Assembly (NCBI GenBank): GCA_014871385.1
Contig: CM026431.1
Span: forward strand, 5,927,089 to 5,991,088
DNA length: 64,000 bases
From: Ceratodon purpureus
Lineage: Eukaryota > Streptophyta > Bryopsida > Pseudoditrichales > Ditrichaceae
Reading direction: 5' to 3'
The notes under the pieces were generated by a model. It saw only the letters and a list, made by a program, of their open reading frames with translations. It was not told the DNA's origin and ran no database searches. A program made the position numbers and the translations under genes. Positions within the stretch are counted from its first letter, which is position 1, and each line of letters opens with the position of its first letter. This document shows, in pieces, positions 21,000 through 32,632 of the stretch.

Positions 21000-23690
21000 A
21001 AATCTATTCTTGGACAACATAAATGACACGGATTTCATGCTCGTAGAGCAAATCCGCACAATGATACATGAGTCCTACCGATGCCCACCTCAAAGCGATG
21101 CCTCCAAGATCCAAACCCAGACTTGGCTCCACGCTTGGCAATGGCAAGTGGCATCGGCTACGTGCTGGACTCAATGTCAAGTTAACCTTGTGCGTTGCAA
21201 AAGCGAGGATTGCCCGACAAACCCTCTCGATTCATCGCCCGTCTATTGAGCAGGTCGCGCGTGGTGGCGCTTTGGAGTTGCTCCAGCCCTGGAGCACGAC
21301 ATGTAACCGTGGTGTCGATCTGAAGGTGAGTAATCTAGAAGTTTGGTTGTTTTTAGGGACTTGGGCTTCAACTCATTGCGTGTGGTGTGTTCCGCTTGGT
21401 AGAGGGCACTATTGAGGTGACCTCATCTGGGATTTTTAGCTGAGAGCAAGTAAAAGAGCAAGTAAAAGTTGTGTTCTTTAATAAACGTGTCTCCTCAATG
21501 GATTCCACCACGAAACCGTTGTGTGAGACAAAGCTTCCTACATTATAATATAGATTATTTTTTATTACTTTTATTTCATTTTGGGTTACTAGTACCTATC
21601 AAATTAATAGTGCAAAAACCAACCAGCTAGTGAACACCTAAAAAGACAAAAAAAATAGTAATGCTATTTTTGATTTTTAACCTTGTAAATATAAGCTTAC
21701 CTTAAATAAACAAGTGCATATTAAACCTTGGTAAACATTTTGGATGGTGTGTGCTTTCAAAATTGAATTAAAATTAGATTGAATCTTCAAAAATGAAACT
21801 AACAAGGTACAACAATGACCTTTGTCAAAACTTATCCGTTGCAATCTTACATGTCAAGAACAAACTCACTCATAATTATTGTGAATATTATTAACAAAAG
21901 TGGCCTATTGATATATAATTTAGGACAAAATTTTATATATTTAAAAGTAGAAAGATTTATTGCATTGATCACAATCTAAATACATGAAATTATGAAACGT
22001 GAACAAGAGAATACAATCCAAAACAACAAAACAAGATAACAAACCTCCAAACACCAAAAATACCACATAGTACATGTCGTATATTTAAAAATATTTTTTG
22101 CACTTTTAAGTATTTGCAATCTTTCTTTGTTTTGTTCATAGGTATATTTGTAGTTGCACAAATCCAAATCAAAATTTTGTTTTACTCAAATACATATGTT
22201 ATAATTCTTCAATTCTACTCATTAAAATTTAAAATCCATTTTTTTACAGATTTTTTGTTATTTGCATTTGAGATACACTATAGATCTGAATTTGGTTGCA
22301 TGGGCTATAAAGGCCTAATTGCAAATCAATCACTCCCATTCAAGATTAAAAGTGGCTTGAACTCCTCTTTTTTGAGAAAGAGATACTCTAAAGCGACTAA
22401 ACATAGAAGTCTATTTAATAAAATTCTCAAGCATCCAACCATTCCTTGATTTATATGAAGATCCTAAATAATACTATTTGAAGAGAAGCAACTTATTGAT
22501 GGCATTCAAGTATTGAGAATTCTTGAGCAAATATTAATTATTGGTTTAGAATACTGGTATAAGTGGAATGATGGTTCTATAGATAGTGTAGATGGCTTGA
22601 CTTATTGGAATAAGATATCTCTACATTACACAAGTATTTTCATATCTTCTTCATGTAATACTAATTTTTGTAGAAGACAAGACCCTAAACTATATATTGT
22701 TTTTTCAATGTTTGGCATGTTATTAATTGATTGCATCTTTGTGAATAGTAGATGGTGGTATTTATACCATTGATCAATCTATGGATTTTTCTCCAATTAC
22801 ATTGAAATTTTTATCCATAACATGTAGAATTCAACTTTCTATATATTTCTTTTCTAAATTTTATAATTTATGATTGTTGTTGAAACTGAAAAATAAAAAA
22901 ATTACAAGGAAAATTTAAAATGAAAATTTTCCACCTATTTTGAAATAATGGCAGAAAAACTAATCAACAAGGGTGAGATTGATCAATTTTGGATTCATTT
23001 ATTGTAAAATCTATTTTGTACAACAAAAATTCTTTAAAACATAAAGTTTGGAAATTAAAATAATGCCTTAGAATAATGCCTAGGTGGCACTAGAGGTGAA
23101 GTATTTCTTCATTTGATGCGTCAATGCTTTGAGACCTCGTAGTGTTTCAAATGAAAGATTTTTCCTTTCCATTCCAATCTTCCAACCCTTTCATGTGATC
23201 TAGATTAATGTTTGTTTTCTTTTTTGTTAATTTGGTTAGTATCCATTTCAACCAACAAAACATAAAGAATCTCTATTAATTTACTATTGAGAGCAAATGC
23301 ATAAGAACACCTTCAATTAAGTCCAATAAAAGGCCCAACTAGAGTATGTGTGCCAATTGGCACCTGATTCACACTCAAAACCAATCAAACTCAACCATTG
23401 TACCACAATTCATGGTATACGTCACAATAAATACTCTCCTCAATACAACATATTGTGGAAATGTGTAGAGCCCCATATTGAACACAATTAAGCTTCAAAT
23501 CAACATTTGGTTGGAAAAGGCTTTGTTTTAAGCCCATCATTGCCAACCTACCTCATCAGTAGAATAGAACTTTTAAAGTGGCATTGCTTCTATATTGGGT
23601 ATCCTTCACTTTTATTTGAAATGATAATCAAAAACTCATAAATGGCTACTTTTTATTATTAATATTTTTAATGCGTTGTAATTTTACGGC
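21000..23690. other. gene-free, increasingly AT-rich stretch
   Basis: Open frames of 60-115 codons at 21.0-21.4 and 22.1-22.8 kb show no domain that I recognise. The 22.1-22.8 kb block has two successive frames (KRYSKATKHRSLFNKIL, then ILIIGLEYWYKWNDG) that could be an eroded coding sequence. Confidence 0.4.
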
Positions 23691-23714
23691 TTAACTGCTC
23701 TAATGCACCTCTTT

Positions 23715-23955
23715 TTTTTTTTTCTTTTTCTTTTTTTTTTTTTTAATTTTTAATTTTTTAATTTTTTTTTTGAAGGGACGGTGTTCATAAAAAAGAAAAA
23801 AGGAACAAGGGGGATCAACCCGGATCCCAGGACAGGGACGACAGATCGGTGTGGGAGGGGGAAAGCTTCCACTTCGGGCAATGCAAACCCCCCGAGCAAA
23901 AAACATTCTTAACACACCAAATGGTGATGAACTCTTTCTCAATAAGCTCTTCACG
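23715..23955 (-). mobile_element. A-tailed SINE-like retroposon, copy 1
   Basis: The insertion is in minus orientation with a long T-run on the left. It is flanked by the 14-bp direct repeat TAATGCACCTCTTT (23701-23714 and 23956-23969). The body matches the copies at 31.2 and 32.6 kb (CCTGGGATCCGGGTTGATC core, TTATGAACACCGT near the tail). A related uninterrupted sequence at 24951-24975 looks like an empty site. Confidence 0.85.
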
Positions 23956-24170
23956 TAATGCACCTCTTTCTTATACACATATGTAAGGCACTAACGGGCA
24001 ATGGATGTCATGAGCCTAGACTATGGCCATCTCTTTTATCCAACAAAATCTCATTTGAGAAAGCAACTATATTTCGTCACTTAGAAAAACAAATTTTAAC
24101 CTTAATCAATCATGGGTAGGAGACAACTCCATTATTTTTGCTGAAAATGAAAGGAACAATAAAATTTACA

Positions 24171-24893
24171 GGGAGAAGCACAATAAAGTGGAGCACAAAA
24201 GTGCTTAGCTATTTTTCAGTTTCAGCCCTTTTGCAAAAATTGCACAAAAGTGATGGAAAGATGTAATTGAAGTCAATTTCTTTTGCTAATATGGATTCTC
24301 AACCTGTTTTTGTATAACTTGAAGTTTCTTGCCAAGAAGACACTTTAAAGTTATTGTATGAAGGCTGTAAATCCAAGCAAAGTGAATGCAGTCATTTGAA
24401 AAAGTGGCTAGAAAAGAATCAAAAACTATCTAAAAATCACTTTTGATGAAGTGGTGCCCTCTATATGTTTAAGAGGTATTCTAAAATAGTCAATTCATAT
24501 ACTCATTGTTTGATTTAGGGTTCCAAAAGTACCGCAAGGATGTTTTTAGGAGGGTCTTTTACGCAATATTTTTTGTTACTTTAATTTCACCGAACATTAT
24601 TTTTTAAATTGAAAAAATCATCTTCTAAAGACAATAGAGGGCACCAAATGAAGAAATTAAGACTTTGGAAAAGTTCATATTCATGATTCAGAACTAGTGG
24701 TCAAATTTAGTTTTAATTCATGATGTTCTTTTTATGGAGATGCGTGTAAGATACCATATGACACCTTGGAAAGTAACTAAAATGCTCAAAAACAACACCA
24801 AATTGCTCAAAATCAGCTTTGAGCTTTAAAAAGCAGCACACTTCATATTCACTTCTTAGTGATTACATTTTGCACTTTTATTGTGCTCTCCCC
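24171..24893 (+). mobile_element. about 725-bp TIR element, family copy 1
   Basis: A non-autonomous DNA element with terminal inverted repeats (GGGAGAAGCACAATAAAGTG and, at the right end, the complement of GGGGAGAGCACAATAAAAGT). A 4-5-bp direct repeat (TTACA/TACA) flanks it. No ORF is seen. Three relatives occur in this window. Confidence 0.85.
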
Positions 24894-25000
24894 TTACAAT
24901 TTTGAAAAGGGAAGAAGAGACTCTAAATGAATGTAAACAAATTTTGTATGCTCTAATGCACCTCCTTCTTATACACTGTTATACGCTATTATATTTCTAT

Positions 25001-25706
25001 GGGTTGGTTCAGACTGGGCCAAACTCAAGAGGAGAAGCATGATTTCACTGTCCCAAACTAGGTCGGGAGGAGAAGCCTCTGGATTAAAAGTAATCTTAAA
25101 ATAATCAACTTGGAGGTTTTGGTCGAGCATAGTATAAGGGCCCAAAGGAGAAGGCCAAAAGTCAAGACCTATGATCCAAATATTCAGACATTTAATGAAA
25201 ACCGAAAAAGAATCAAACATTTTTGAAAAAAGTAGGGAAGGTATAAAAACTAATGAAGAATGTGTGGAAAAAAATTCAGCAAATTCTACATTATTATGAC
25301 AAAGATATGAGTGATTGAAGTTGAATTTATTTTTGGATAGTATTGGTCTAAATCCAATGATTGTCAAAAGATACATTAAATAGAACATGACAAGGAGAGT
25401 GGAGCATGACTTGCTCTTATTAGCCCATGAGCCTTGTCTTCTTGTGCATATTTTGATCAAAAAAAAGTTTTTCCTCTTGATGGAAGTTTGGATCAAGTAT
25501 TTTGCTCGACCCAAACTTTGGTAAAGAGGAGAAATTCTTGGTGCCAGAATTTCCCAAAATTGCTATCACCTAAGCTTTTTTGGAGGCGACGTTTTTTAGA
25601 CCTTGGCCTTAGTGTGAAGGCGGCGATGAGAAAATTTGTGCTTACTGTAATTTCATTAATTGAGACACTTCTCCACTCAAAGTTTGGCCACAGTGTGAAC
25701 CGGCCC
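25001..25706 (+). mobile_element. Harbinger/Tourist-like MITE, copy 1
   Basis: The TIR right end GGCCACAGTGTGAACCGGCCC matches the left end GGGTTGGTTCAGACTGGGCC imperfectly. The body aligns throughout with the 29.2-kb copy. The flanking triplets TAT/TAA suggest a mutated TTA/TAA target duplication. No coding capacity is seen. Confidence 0.75.
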
Positions 25707-25719
25707 TAAAGAACTCAAA

Positions 25720-27420
25720 GAAATGTGGTGATAGATGTAAGGCTATGCTTTAAAAATAATTTATCTCCACTTAGGGCTCTAAGGATGTTTTGGCAAAGAT
25801 AGTATTCATTCTCCTCATTGAACGCTTAATCCTACTCTCACTAAGAACTCGTGACCCCTGGGACCCGGGTTAAATGTAATTTGTTTTACTTTCCTCTATG
25901 GTTTTCACTAGGGCAGTCTTTATTGCACTATTAATCAGACGGTCACCATTTTTGACAAAATGAACAAAATAAGAATTACCGCCTAGGAGAATATAAAATT
26001 TTATGGTCTTATTTTTGGATGTGAAAAGACTTTACTAAAACAACAATCTTACTTTTTTAGGCAGATCAAGTACTGTAATGTCAACTTACTGCAAATAATT
26101 TATTCTAAAAGTAAATTCTGTCATTGGTTAGAGTTTTACAGCACCTTTGTCAGGCCATTGTATTCTAACTACAGTATGAACATTGGGAAATGTTCCGGCG
26201 CGGCTACGTTTGGGGCATGTACTCTCCTGTTCACTATATATGGCAGCTCCCAAATGTGACTCCGAGACATGGCGATGCACAGTGACAAGTGGACGAGCGT
26301 GACGAGGTACTAGAATCAGTTACGTCTGCATTGAAGGTCGAAATGTCGGTAACACGGGCAAGCCACCCAATTATATACAAAAGTAGTTAACATATGACCT
26401 CGAATTAGTGCAGCTGCCAACCATCCTACGTGAGTTGGATCCATAGAACACCGTCCCACCTTCTTAAATGAAATAAAAGGTATACATGCAAACACCCATG
26501 TGGGTGTTTGCTGCACCTGACTTCACATCATGGAATCCCTTTCTTTCGGACTTTTAAACTTAAGAGCAGTTTGCAGCCTGTCTAATCCCATGCACGAATG
26601 AGTGCCGAGTGGAAAATGTTCCCCATTTCTCATTATATGTGTTAAAAACAAAGTTTACCAATATTTGCAATTGAACGCCTCTTCGACTTGTTGCCAAAAG
26701 AAGAGGCAGCTTAAGTGGGAATTCGAGCATCGAAATTTAACGCATCGGGCAATGGTAATAAAGGTACCATTTGTTCCAAAAATAAAAAAAATAAAAAAAA
26801 TTTAACGCATCGGCTGATGGAACTGCATGGCATTGATTCGATAATTACGTCGCAGCTTTAACACCAACGCATCATTTGTTATCGTGCACAAGTTGGCACT
26901 CTCTCGATTCAAGCATTGAGATAGTGATCATGCATATTTTCAAGAAACAAGAATAATTTACCTCAGATCAAAAAACTCGATATCTGGTAACTTTATACTA
27001 TGATGGACTGCATATGAGAAATCGAATTTGACAGACGTCTGCTCCAAGCTGCTCCAATGTCGACCTGATCCAAGCTGCTCCAATATCGACCTGCTCCAAG
27101 CTGCATGCCTGGTCAGTTATCCGGTGCGGAAGATCCACCGTAGTACTATATGTACTGTTCGAAATCTGTACTTGAAACGCGACAGTAAACTAATCGACAT
27201 GGTTTAATTCGGTCACCGGAAATATCTGCATAATTCAGATGTGTCGAGAGGGATGCCACTCGGTGATCACCGAGAAGGTGCGAGTTGACTCGGAATTACT
27301 TGGAACACTTTGTAATTTCCACATATATAGCACCGAAGGAATTCATTGAATCTGAATTAGCTCGAAAGAAATGAATGAAAAGTGGTAAAATAGTGGAAGG
27401 ATACTATTGAAAACCTAATT
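25720..27420. other. gene-free stretch
   Basis: It contains the micro-retroposon at 26749-26797 and a 26-27-bp tandem repeat (CTGCTCCAATGTCGACCTG) at about 27039-27103. Nothing else is supported. Confidence 0.5.
26749..26797 (+). mobile_element. 49-bp micro-retroposon with 16-bp target duplication
   Basis: GCAATGGTAATAAAGGTACC plus ATTTGTTCC and an A-rich tail lies between direct repeats AAATTTAACGCATCGG at 26733-26748 and 26798-26813. Confidence 0.85.
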
Positions 27421-27539
27421 GCAATACCCTTCGTCCCATCTGTCGCAAGCCAAAAAAAAGATAACTGTCCAAAACATTAAAGCCAGAATAAGAGCAACGA
27501 GCTCCAGGACTCGGCGGTTGTTGTCTGCAATTTCAGTTT

Positions 27540-27540
27540 G

Positions 27541-27574
<34 letters not shown>

Positions 27575-27648
27575 TATTTATTTTTTTAGCAATTCAAATT
27601 GCAAAGGAAAGAAAATTACACACCCTCATCAGGCAAGGCCCAGGGCGG
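27540..27648 (-). mobile_element. 5'-truncated LINE 3' end
   Basis: The insertion is 109 bp in minus orientation with a long T-run, flanked by GCAATTTCAGTTT (27527-27539 and 27649-27661). Segment S2 lacks it at 31.87 kb. Its forward sequence (CCCTGGGCCTTGCCTGATGA...) matches the 3' end of the LINE fragment at 46.2 kb. Confidence 0.85.
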
Positions 27649-28231
27649 GCAATTTCAGTTTTTCATCACATATCATTCAGCTGAAGTCGTTAAGGACGGG
27701 TGAGGTCGCTAAGCACAATAGAAAATGCAAGAGGATCAATTTAACCGCAACCGAGTCTCTCGCTACATGGGACACCGATCGATTTTCTACTACAGATGGG
27801 CTTCATTCGCGTCGGCTCTCACTCACCATGTTGAATACTCTCTAAGCATAAACACAGAAAGCACCTTCGAAATGGAAAAATAACAGAACTCAAGCTAGGT
27901 GCACATGAAAACACTCAATTCTAGCTTTCTATCTGGCACAGTTCATCAAGTTTTATGCTTGGATTCTTGAAAAAGCTCTCGTTCATACAAATCACAATGA
28001 TTAACATACTCAATCACCTGGATCTCACGACCCACGAGTGCGCCGGCAGATTGGTAGTCAGAAGCGGAGCCAATTCCCAGTTGGCTGCAATATCTGTCCA
28101 TTGGAACAGCCAGTGTAGAGACAATAACGCTCGGACATAAGGAAGTAATTCACATCATTCTGGTTGCCTTCCAAAGCGTGATTGATTGTTTAATACATTT
28201 TGATATTATTTACAAATATATAGCCTTGATG

Positions 28232-29000
28232 TTATTTGGCGCTCGATTGCTTCCAAAAAACAGACCGCTGATCTAAATATTGGAGCAAAACTGCGTCAAT
28301 ACAAGAATCAAAATTCGATGAACTCAGTTTGAGTATCGAATTTTTCAAACCATCGGCCAGTGAAGGGGAACTCCGGTTTATCTGAAAAATCCTTTTCAGA
28401 CTCCATTTCGACGACTTCCGAACGACATGCAGCAAGGTAACTGACGATTAGAGACACAATGCATGGTACAAAATTCTCATTGTTACTCTCATGCATGCAG
28501 TAGATTTTACCCACACGCATCAAGTACCCATATACGAGAGGCATTTGTCCATCACAAATACTTGTCCCATCAGTGAAATTGGATATGTTCGGTGTTGACA
28601 CAACTGGATGCCAATATAATTGCTCGAACTCTAGCTGGGACGAAAATCTGCCTGTCCATCTGGGCTACGGTCTTCTCAAGTCAACGAGTGCCATTACAAA
28701 GATAGCCGTGCTCGGTCTAAAAACATAAAACTTGGCCACATCGTCTGACTTGTCCCCGAACCTCTCCTTTGCCTATTGAATTGTCGTCAACCACCCACTC
28801 TAGCACCAGCTGGGCATTTCATTCCGTACCATTACTGCGCCCTCGAAGAGCCTGCCGAACAAAATTGGAAAGCCAAATATGGACCTCGATTCGGACCTCA
28901 GCTGCAGTTTCCGCCGGAAGGACCTCCTGGGGAGCATTCCAGACTTCTATTCTCACATTTCCTTTGCGATCTAAATTAAATACATCAAAACAGAGTTAAT
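28232..29000 (-). pseudogene. eroded minus-strand coding region of unknown family
   Basis: On the minus strand two stretches stay open and are partly preserved in segment S2. One is VRIEVWNAPQEVLPAETAAE (about 28980-28840), preceded by an acceptor-like TTTAATTTAG. The other is a frame ending in CIDAVLLQYLDQRSVFWKQS (about 28320-28240), with a counterpart ACIEAIVLQLEQQYVY in S2 that then hits a stop. I cannot name the family. Stops and shifts in S2 mark that copy as dead. The S1 copy lacks a clear start codon, and I treat it as a pseudogene or terminal exons. Confidence 0.35.
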
Positions 29001-29164
29001 TCATATTGCGGGATTGTAGTACCTTTCTATATCTTCTCATCTACCTACAGTGCACGAACGTAGCTCAAAGCAATCCACGATTCCATCCGGACCGTCGAGC
29101 AACACACGATTCTTCCAGTGCCACACCAGTCGGACGTATCATCGGAGGTACACAGAGCGATTTA

Positions 29165-29953
29165 GGGCCGCTTCCCACTATGGCCGAAGTCGAGAGGAGG
29201 AGAGAGTGTCCACTTTCCCAAACTTAGTCGAGAGGGCCTCCTTGCAGTAAAGTTTCACTTTACTTGTGTCAAAAAAAAAAAAAAAAAAAAAAAAAAAACT
29301 TAGTCGAGAGGATCTGAAGCCTTTTGGGCTGAAAAGTAATCTTAAAATAATCCACTTGGTGGCTTTGGGCGGGCATAGTGTGAAGGCCCAAAGGAGAAGG
29401 CCAAAGGCCAAAAACTATGATCCGGATATTCAGACATTTATAAAAAATCTAATAAAAATTAAAAAATTCTAAAAAAATAGGGAAGGTGTATAAACTATTA
29501 AAGAATATGTGGAAAAATTTTCAGCAAATTCTACATTGTTATGACAAAGTTATGAGTGATTGAAGTTCAGCTTATTTTCGGACAGCATTGGTCTAAAGCC
29601 AATGATTGTCAAAAAGTTCATTAAATAGTACATGACAAGGCTAGTAGAGCATGCCGAGCTCTTATTAGCCCATGAGCCTTGTCTTCTTCCGCATATTTTA
29701 ATGAAAAAAAAAATTATCCTCTTGATAGAAGTTTGGGTCGAGCATTTTGCTCGACCCAAACTTTGGTCGAGAGGAGAAACTCTTGGCGCCAAAACGTGCT
29801 AAAAGTGCTGCCTCCTAGGCTCCTTTGGTAGTGACGTCCTTTGGACTTTGGCCTTTAGTGTGAAGGCGGAGAGGAGGAACTTTGGCCATTCCAGTGTTTT
29901 CATTGGTTGGGACACTTCTCCTTTCAAAGTTTGGCCATAGTGAGAAGCGGCCC
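29165..29953 (+). mobile_element. Harbinger/Tourist-like MITE, copy 2
   Basis: TIRs GGGCCGCTTCCCACTATGGCC and the complement of GGGCCGCTTCTCACTATGGCC are flanked by TTA on both sides (29162-29164 and 29954-29956), the PIF/Harbinger signature. It is 789 bp including a nested micro-retroposon, and contains no transposase. It inserted into segment S1. Confidence 0.88.
29236..29296 (+). mobile_element. 61-bp micro-retroposon nested in the Harbinger-like MITE
   Basis: GCCTCCTTGCAGTAAAGTTT, then CACTTTACTTGTGTC and a long A-run, flanked by AACTTAGTCGAGAGG (29221-29235 and 29297-29311). It ends like the insertion at 34.78 kb. Confidence 0.88.
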
Positions 29954-29956
29954 TTA

Positions 29957-31050
29957 GTTGGACGTACTCAAATTCTTGAGGTTTTGGTGCAAACACAACT
30001 ATGTTAGCTAATCGTATAAAAACAATTACACACAAAAGACAAGTGTAGCATATTGAAAACAATATTTTTGTTAAGTTGAATACAAAAGAATGCTAAATCA
30101 TTTATCTTTCCTTGAAATTCCACTATTAAAATCCAATCCAATCAATGATAGTAAAGATTGATGTCTATCCTTTATGTTATATTAAAAAAATTAAAAAACG
30201 AATTTTCTAACTTTTATGAAGGAAAGAAGAAGTTTTTTTAGTTCACTACCCGAAACACTGAGAAACATTTGAGAAAACTTTGATATTATGAGGAGTAAAC
30301 AAATTATGCTGAAATAATTATTTTTTGGTGGAAATCTCAAAGATGACAACATCAAGTATTTATAGAAATAATATGAGAGATAACATATATATTTAGCATG
30401 GCTGCCCAAATTGCTCAACAAAGTGAAAACTTGCTCAGAACCTGCCCAAAATTATTTAGATCACAACAACTTCAAAACTTCACCAAAAATTGAGATTCTA
30501 CTTCTTTTCAAGTTTTGTTTTTTCGTCATGTAAATACAATTTGAAGGCATGATCTCAGTGCTCAGATTTCCAATCCAATATATTTGTATGTCTTTTTTAC
30601 TATCATAGACCGACCTTTGCATTTGAATTTCAACATACCTCCATGTGAAAAATCAAGCATTTCTTCAGGTTTTGTAGGTCGCATGAGGGAAAAAATTCCA
30701 ATAACATATTCCTAACTCATCTAAGAACAAGAATTTGAAGACCTTCACATCTAGTTTGCTTTTGAAATTCTTTTTTTAGCTCACGATTCACTTGAAACCC
30801 ATTTTGCAAGTGGGAAAAAATCTTTTCTTTCAACTTAGAACCTTAATATGATGTCACAAACGGCAAAGAGTTTGAATGTTATATTTGCAGTGCATGTACA
30901 TGTACAAGTAAGGTACTAGATCATAGGATTATTTCTCCCAAAATACATCAAAATTGAAAAAATTACACCTTGTACTGAAAGAGTCTAATTTTGAGGGTTT
31001 TTGGTAGTTTTGAGGCCTTTAAACTTTGGGGATTAACTAGTCGGTAAAAG
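29957..31050. other. AT-rich gene-free stretch
   Basis: No gene, RNA or defined repeat is seen. Confidence 0.5.
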
Positions 31051-31740
31051 GTGCCTCGACCTTACAACTATATATATATATATATCATGGAGTATTTACC
31101 TACCATCACCCAATATTCCCCCACTACTACCCGAATATCACCTAGTAAATATTACAGCAGTAACGATACAAATCAAATGGTCGGTGGTATACGGCCTCTC
31201 TCCAGTATTCCCGCCTCGCCCGTTTTGGCACCAAATGGACTCATTTTTATTTTTTTTTAAGTTGAAAGTAACGGTGTTCATAAAAGAGAAAAAAGAACAA
31301 GGGAGATCAACCCGGATCCCAGGACGGGGAAGACAGATCAGAGTGGGAGGGGGAAAGCTTCCACTTGGGACTATACAGACCCCCGGAGCAAAAAACTTCT
31401 TTGAAACACCAGTTAGAGAGGAACTCACATTCCAGAGCCTCCCTACGGTTGTCTCCACATTTATCAATAACAAATAGACTCATTTGAGTCAGTGAGACCA
31501 TCCTTACATTTGAGGATACAAACAAAATAGAACAATTGTAAACCTTTTCAAATCTGCATCCTGCTCCCACTGGCCCCCAATAATATTTTTACTTCCTGGA
31601 AAGCAGTCTGGCCAGATTGTTTTTGACAGCCTGGCCAGGTTGTTTCCTGGGAGTTGGTGGCATTGCCTTAATTAAGACTCAGGATTAAATATTATTAGGT
31701 CTCGCTCTGATATGCAATGAATCAACTTCATTACAGATAA
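31050..31740. repeat. segment paralogous to 59.32-59.70 kb
   Basis: Shared phrases such as GGTCGGTGG/TGTCGGTGG, ATTCCCGCCTCG and CTGGCCAGGTTGTTTCCTGG show that the far-upstream flanks of STIG1 copies 1 and 3 derive from one duplication. It is interrupted here by the SINE-like insertion at 31247-31470. An (AT)n tract lies near 31069. Confidence 0.75.
31247..31470 (-). mobile_element. A-tailed SINE-like retroposon, copy 2
   Basis: 224 bp, minus orientation, flanked by CAAATGGACTCATTT (31232-31246) and CAAATAGACTCATTT (31471-31485), one mismatch. Its body is the same as copies 1 and 3. The core GGGTTGATCTCC is close to, but not a perfect, Pol III B box. Confidence 0.85.
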
Positions 31741-31913
31741 GTTATAGCGTTCGTCCCATCTGTTGCAAGCCAGAAAAATGAAACCAGTCCAAAACATTAG
31801 CGCCAGATTAGGAGCTGCGAGCTTGTGATTCACGAGCCCCAGGACTTGGCGGTTGTTGTCTGCAATTTCAGTTTCTCAACGCACAGCTGAAGTCGATAAG
31901 GATGGGTATGGTC

Positions 31914-32064
31914 CTTTTCCCCTTTTTATTGAATACCGTCCCTTCAACAAAAAAAAAAAGAAGAAGATATTTTTGGTAACTTTGTCCATGAGTCATGTCT
32001 CTGTGGGCTTGTAATCTATCTTTTGCAATGGAATTCCTTTGCGTCAAAAAAAAAAAAAAAAAAA
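31914..32064 (+). mobile_element. 151-bp composite A-tailed insertion with 19-bp target duplication
   Basis: It is flanked by GATAAGGATGGGTATGGTC (31895-31913 and 32065-32083). The first part looks like the 3' end of the SINE-like family (ATTGAATACCGTCCCTTCAAC plus an A-run). The second part is an unrelated A-tailed end (CTTTTGCAATGGAATTCC...). S1 lacks it at 27.69 kb. Confidence 0.88.
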
Positions 32065-32425
32065 GATAAGGATGGGTATGGTCGATTAGCACAGCAGAAA
32101 CTGAAAGAGGAATTTAACCTCAGCGTACGTCCGAGCCTCCCTCGACATAGGCCGACACCGATGAATTTTATACTACAGCTGGGCTTCATTTGCGTGAGCG
32201 GCTCTCACTCGCACAGCCTCACCATGTTGAACCCTTCTTATATAAACATAGAAAACACCTTCTAAATGAAAATAAGAAAAGAACACAAGTTGCACCTGAA
32301 TACCGTAACACTCAATTCCAGCCTTGTATCTGGCAAACTTCATCAAGTTTTATGCTGATATTCTTTAAAAAGCTCTCGTTCAAATAAAGCAAAGTGAATA
32401 AATATACTCAATCACCTGGATCTCA

Positions 32426-32521
32426 CGACCCACGAGTGTGCGAGGGTACAGTACTCAGAGGCGGAGCCGATTCCCAAGTACTCCGCCTCTGAGTACTGTA
32501 CCAGCGCACACTCGTGGGTCG
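32426..32521. repeat. 41-bp inverted repeat (snap-back hairpin) with 14-base loop
   Basis: The left arm 32426-32466 and right arm 32481-32521 pair at 39 of 41 positions (arm start CGACCCACGAGTGTGCG, arm end CAGAGGCGGAG). The paralogous S1 sequence at 28.03 kb has only the left-arm-like part, so the right arm is an inverted copy added in S2. Confidence 0.93.
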
Positions 32522-32632
32522 AGAAATTGCAAAATTTATCCACTGGGACATCCAGAGTAGAGACAATATCGCCCGGATATTAGGAAGTAATAAACATCAC
32601 TCCCGTGTGACTTCTAAAGTGTGATTGTTTTT

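Larger units (their letters stand above)
27420..29164. repeat. paralogous segment S1 (duplicate of 31.74-35.50 kb)
   Basis: It aligns nearly end to end with segment S2 once insertions are removed. Examples are the phrases CAATCACCTGGATCTCACGA and CCGTACCATTACTGCGCCCT. A third fragment lies inverted at 45.65-45.85 kb. It ends where the Harbinger-like element begins. Confidence 0.85.

Noticed and set aside
24969..25514. 181-codon minus-strand ORF
   Set aside because: It lies inside a Harbinger-like MITE; the homologous copy at 29.2 kb does not keep it open, and no domain is recognised.
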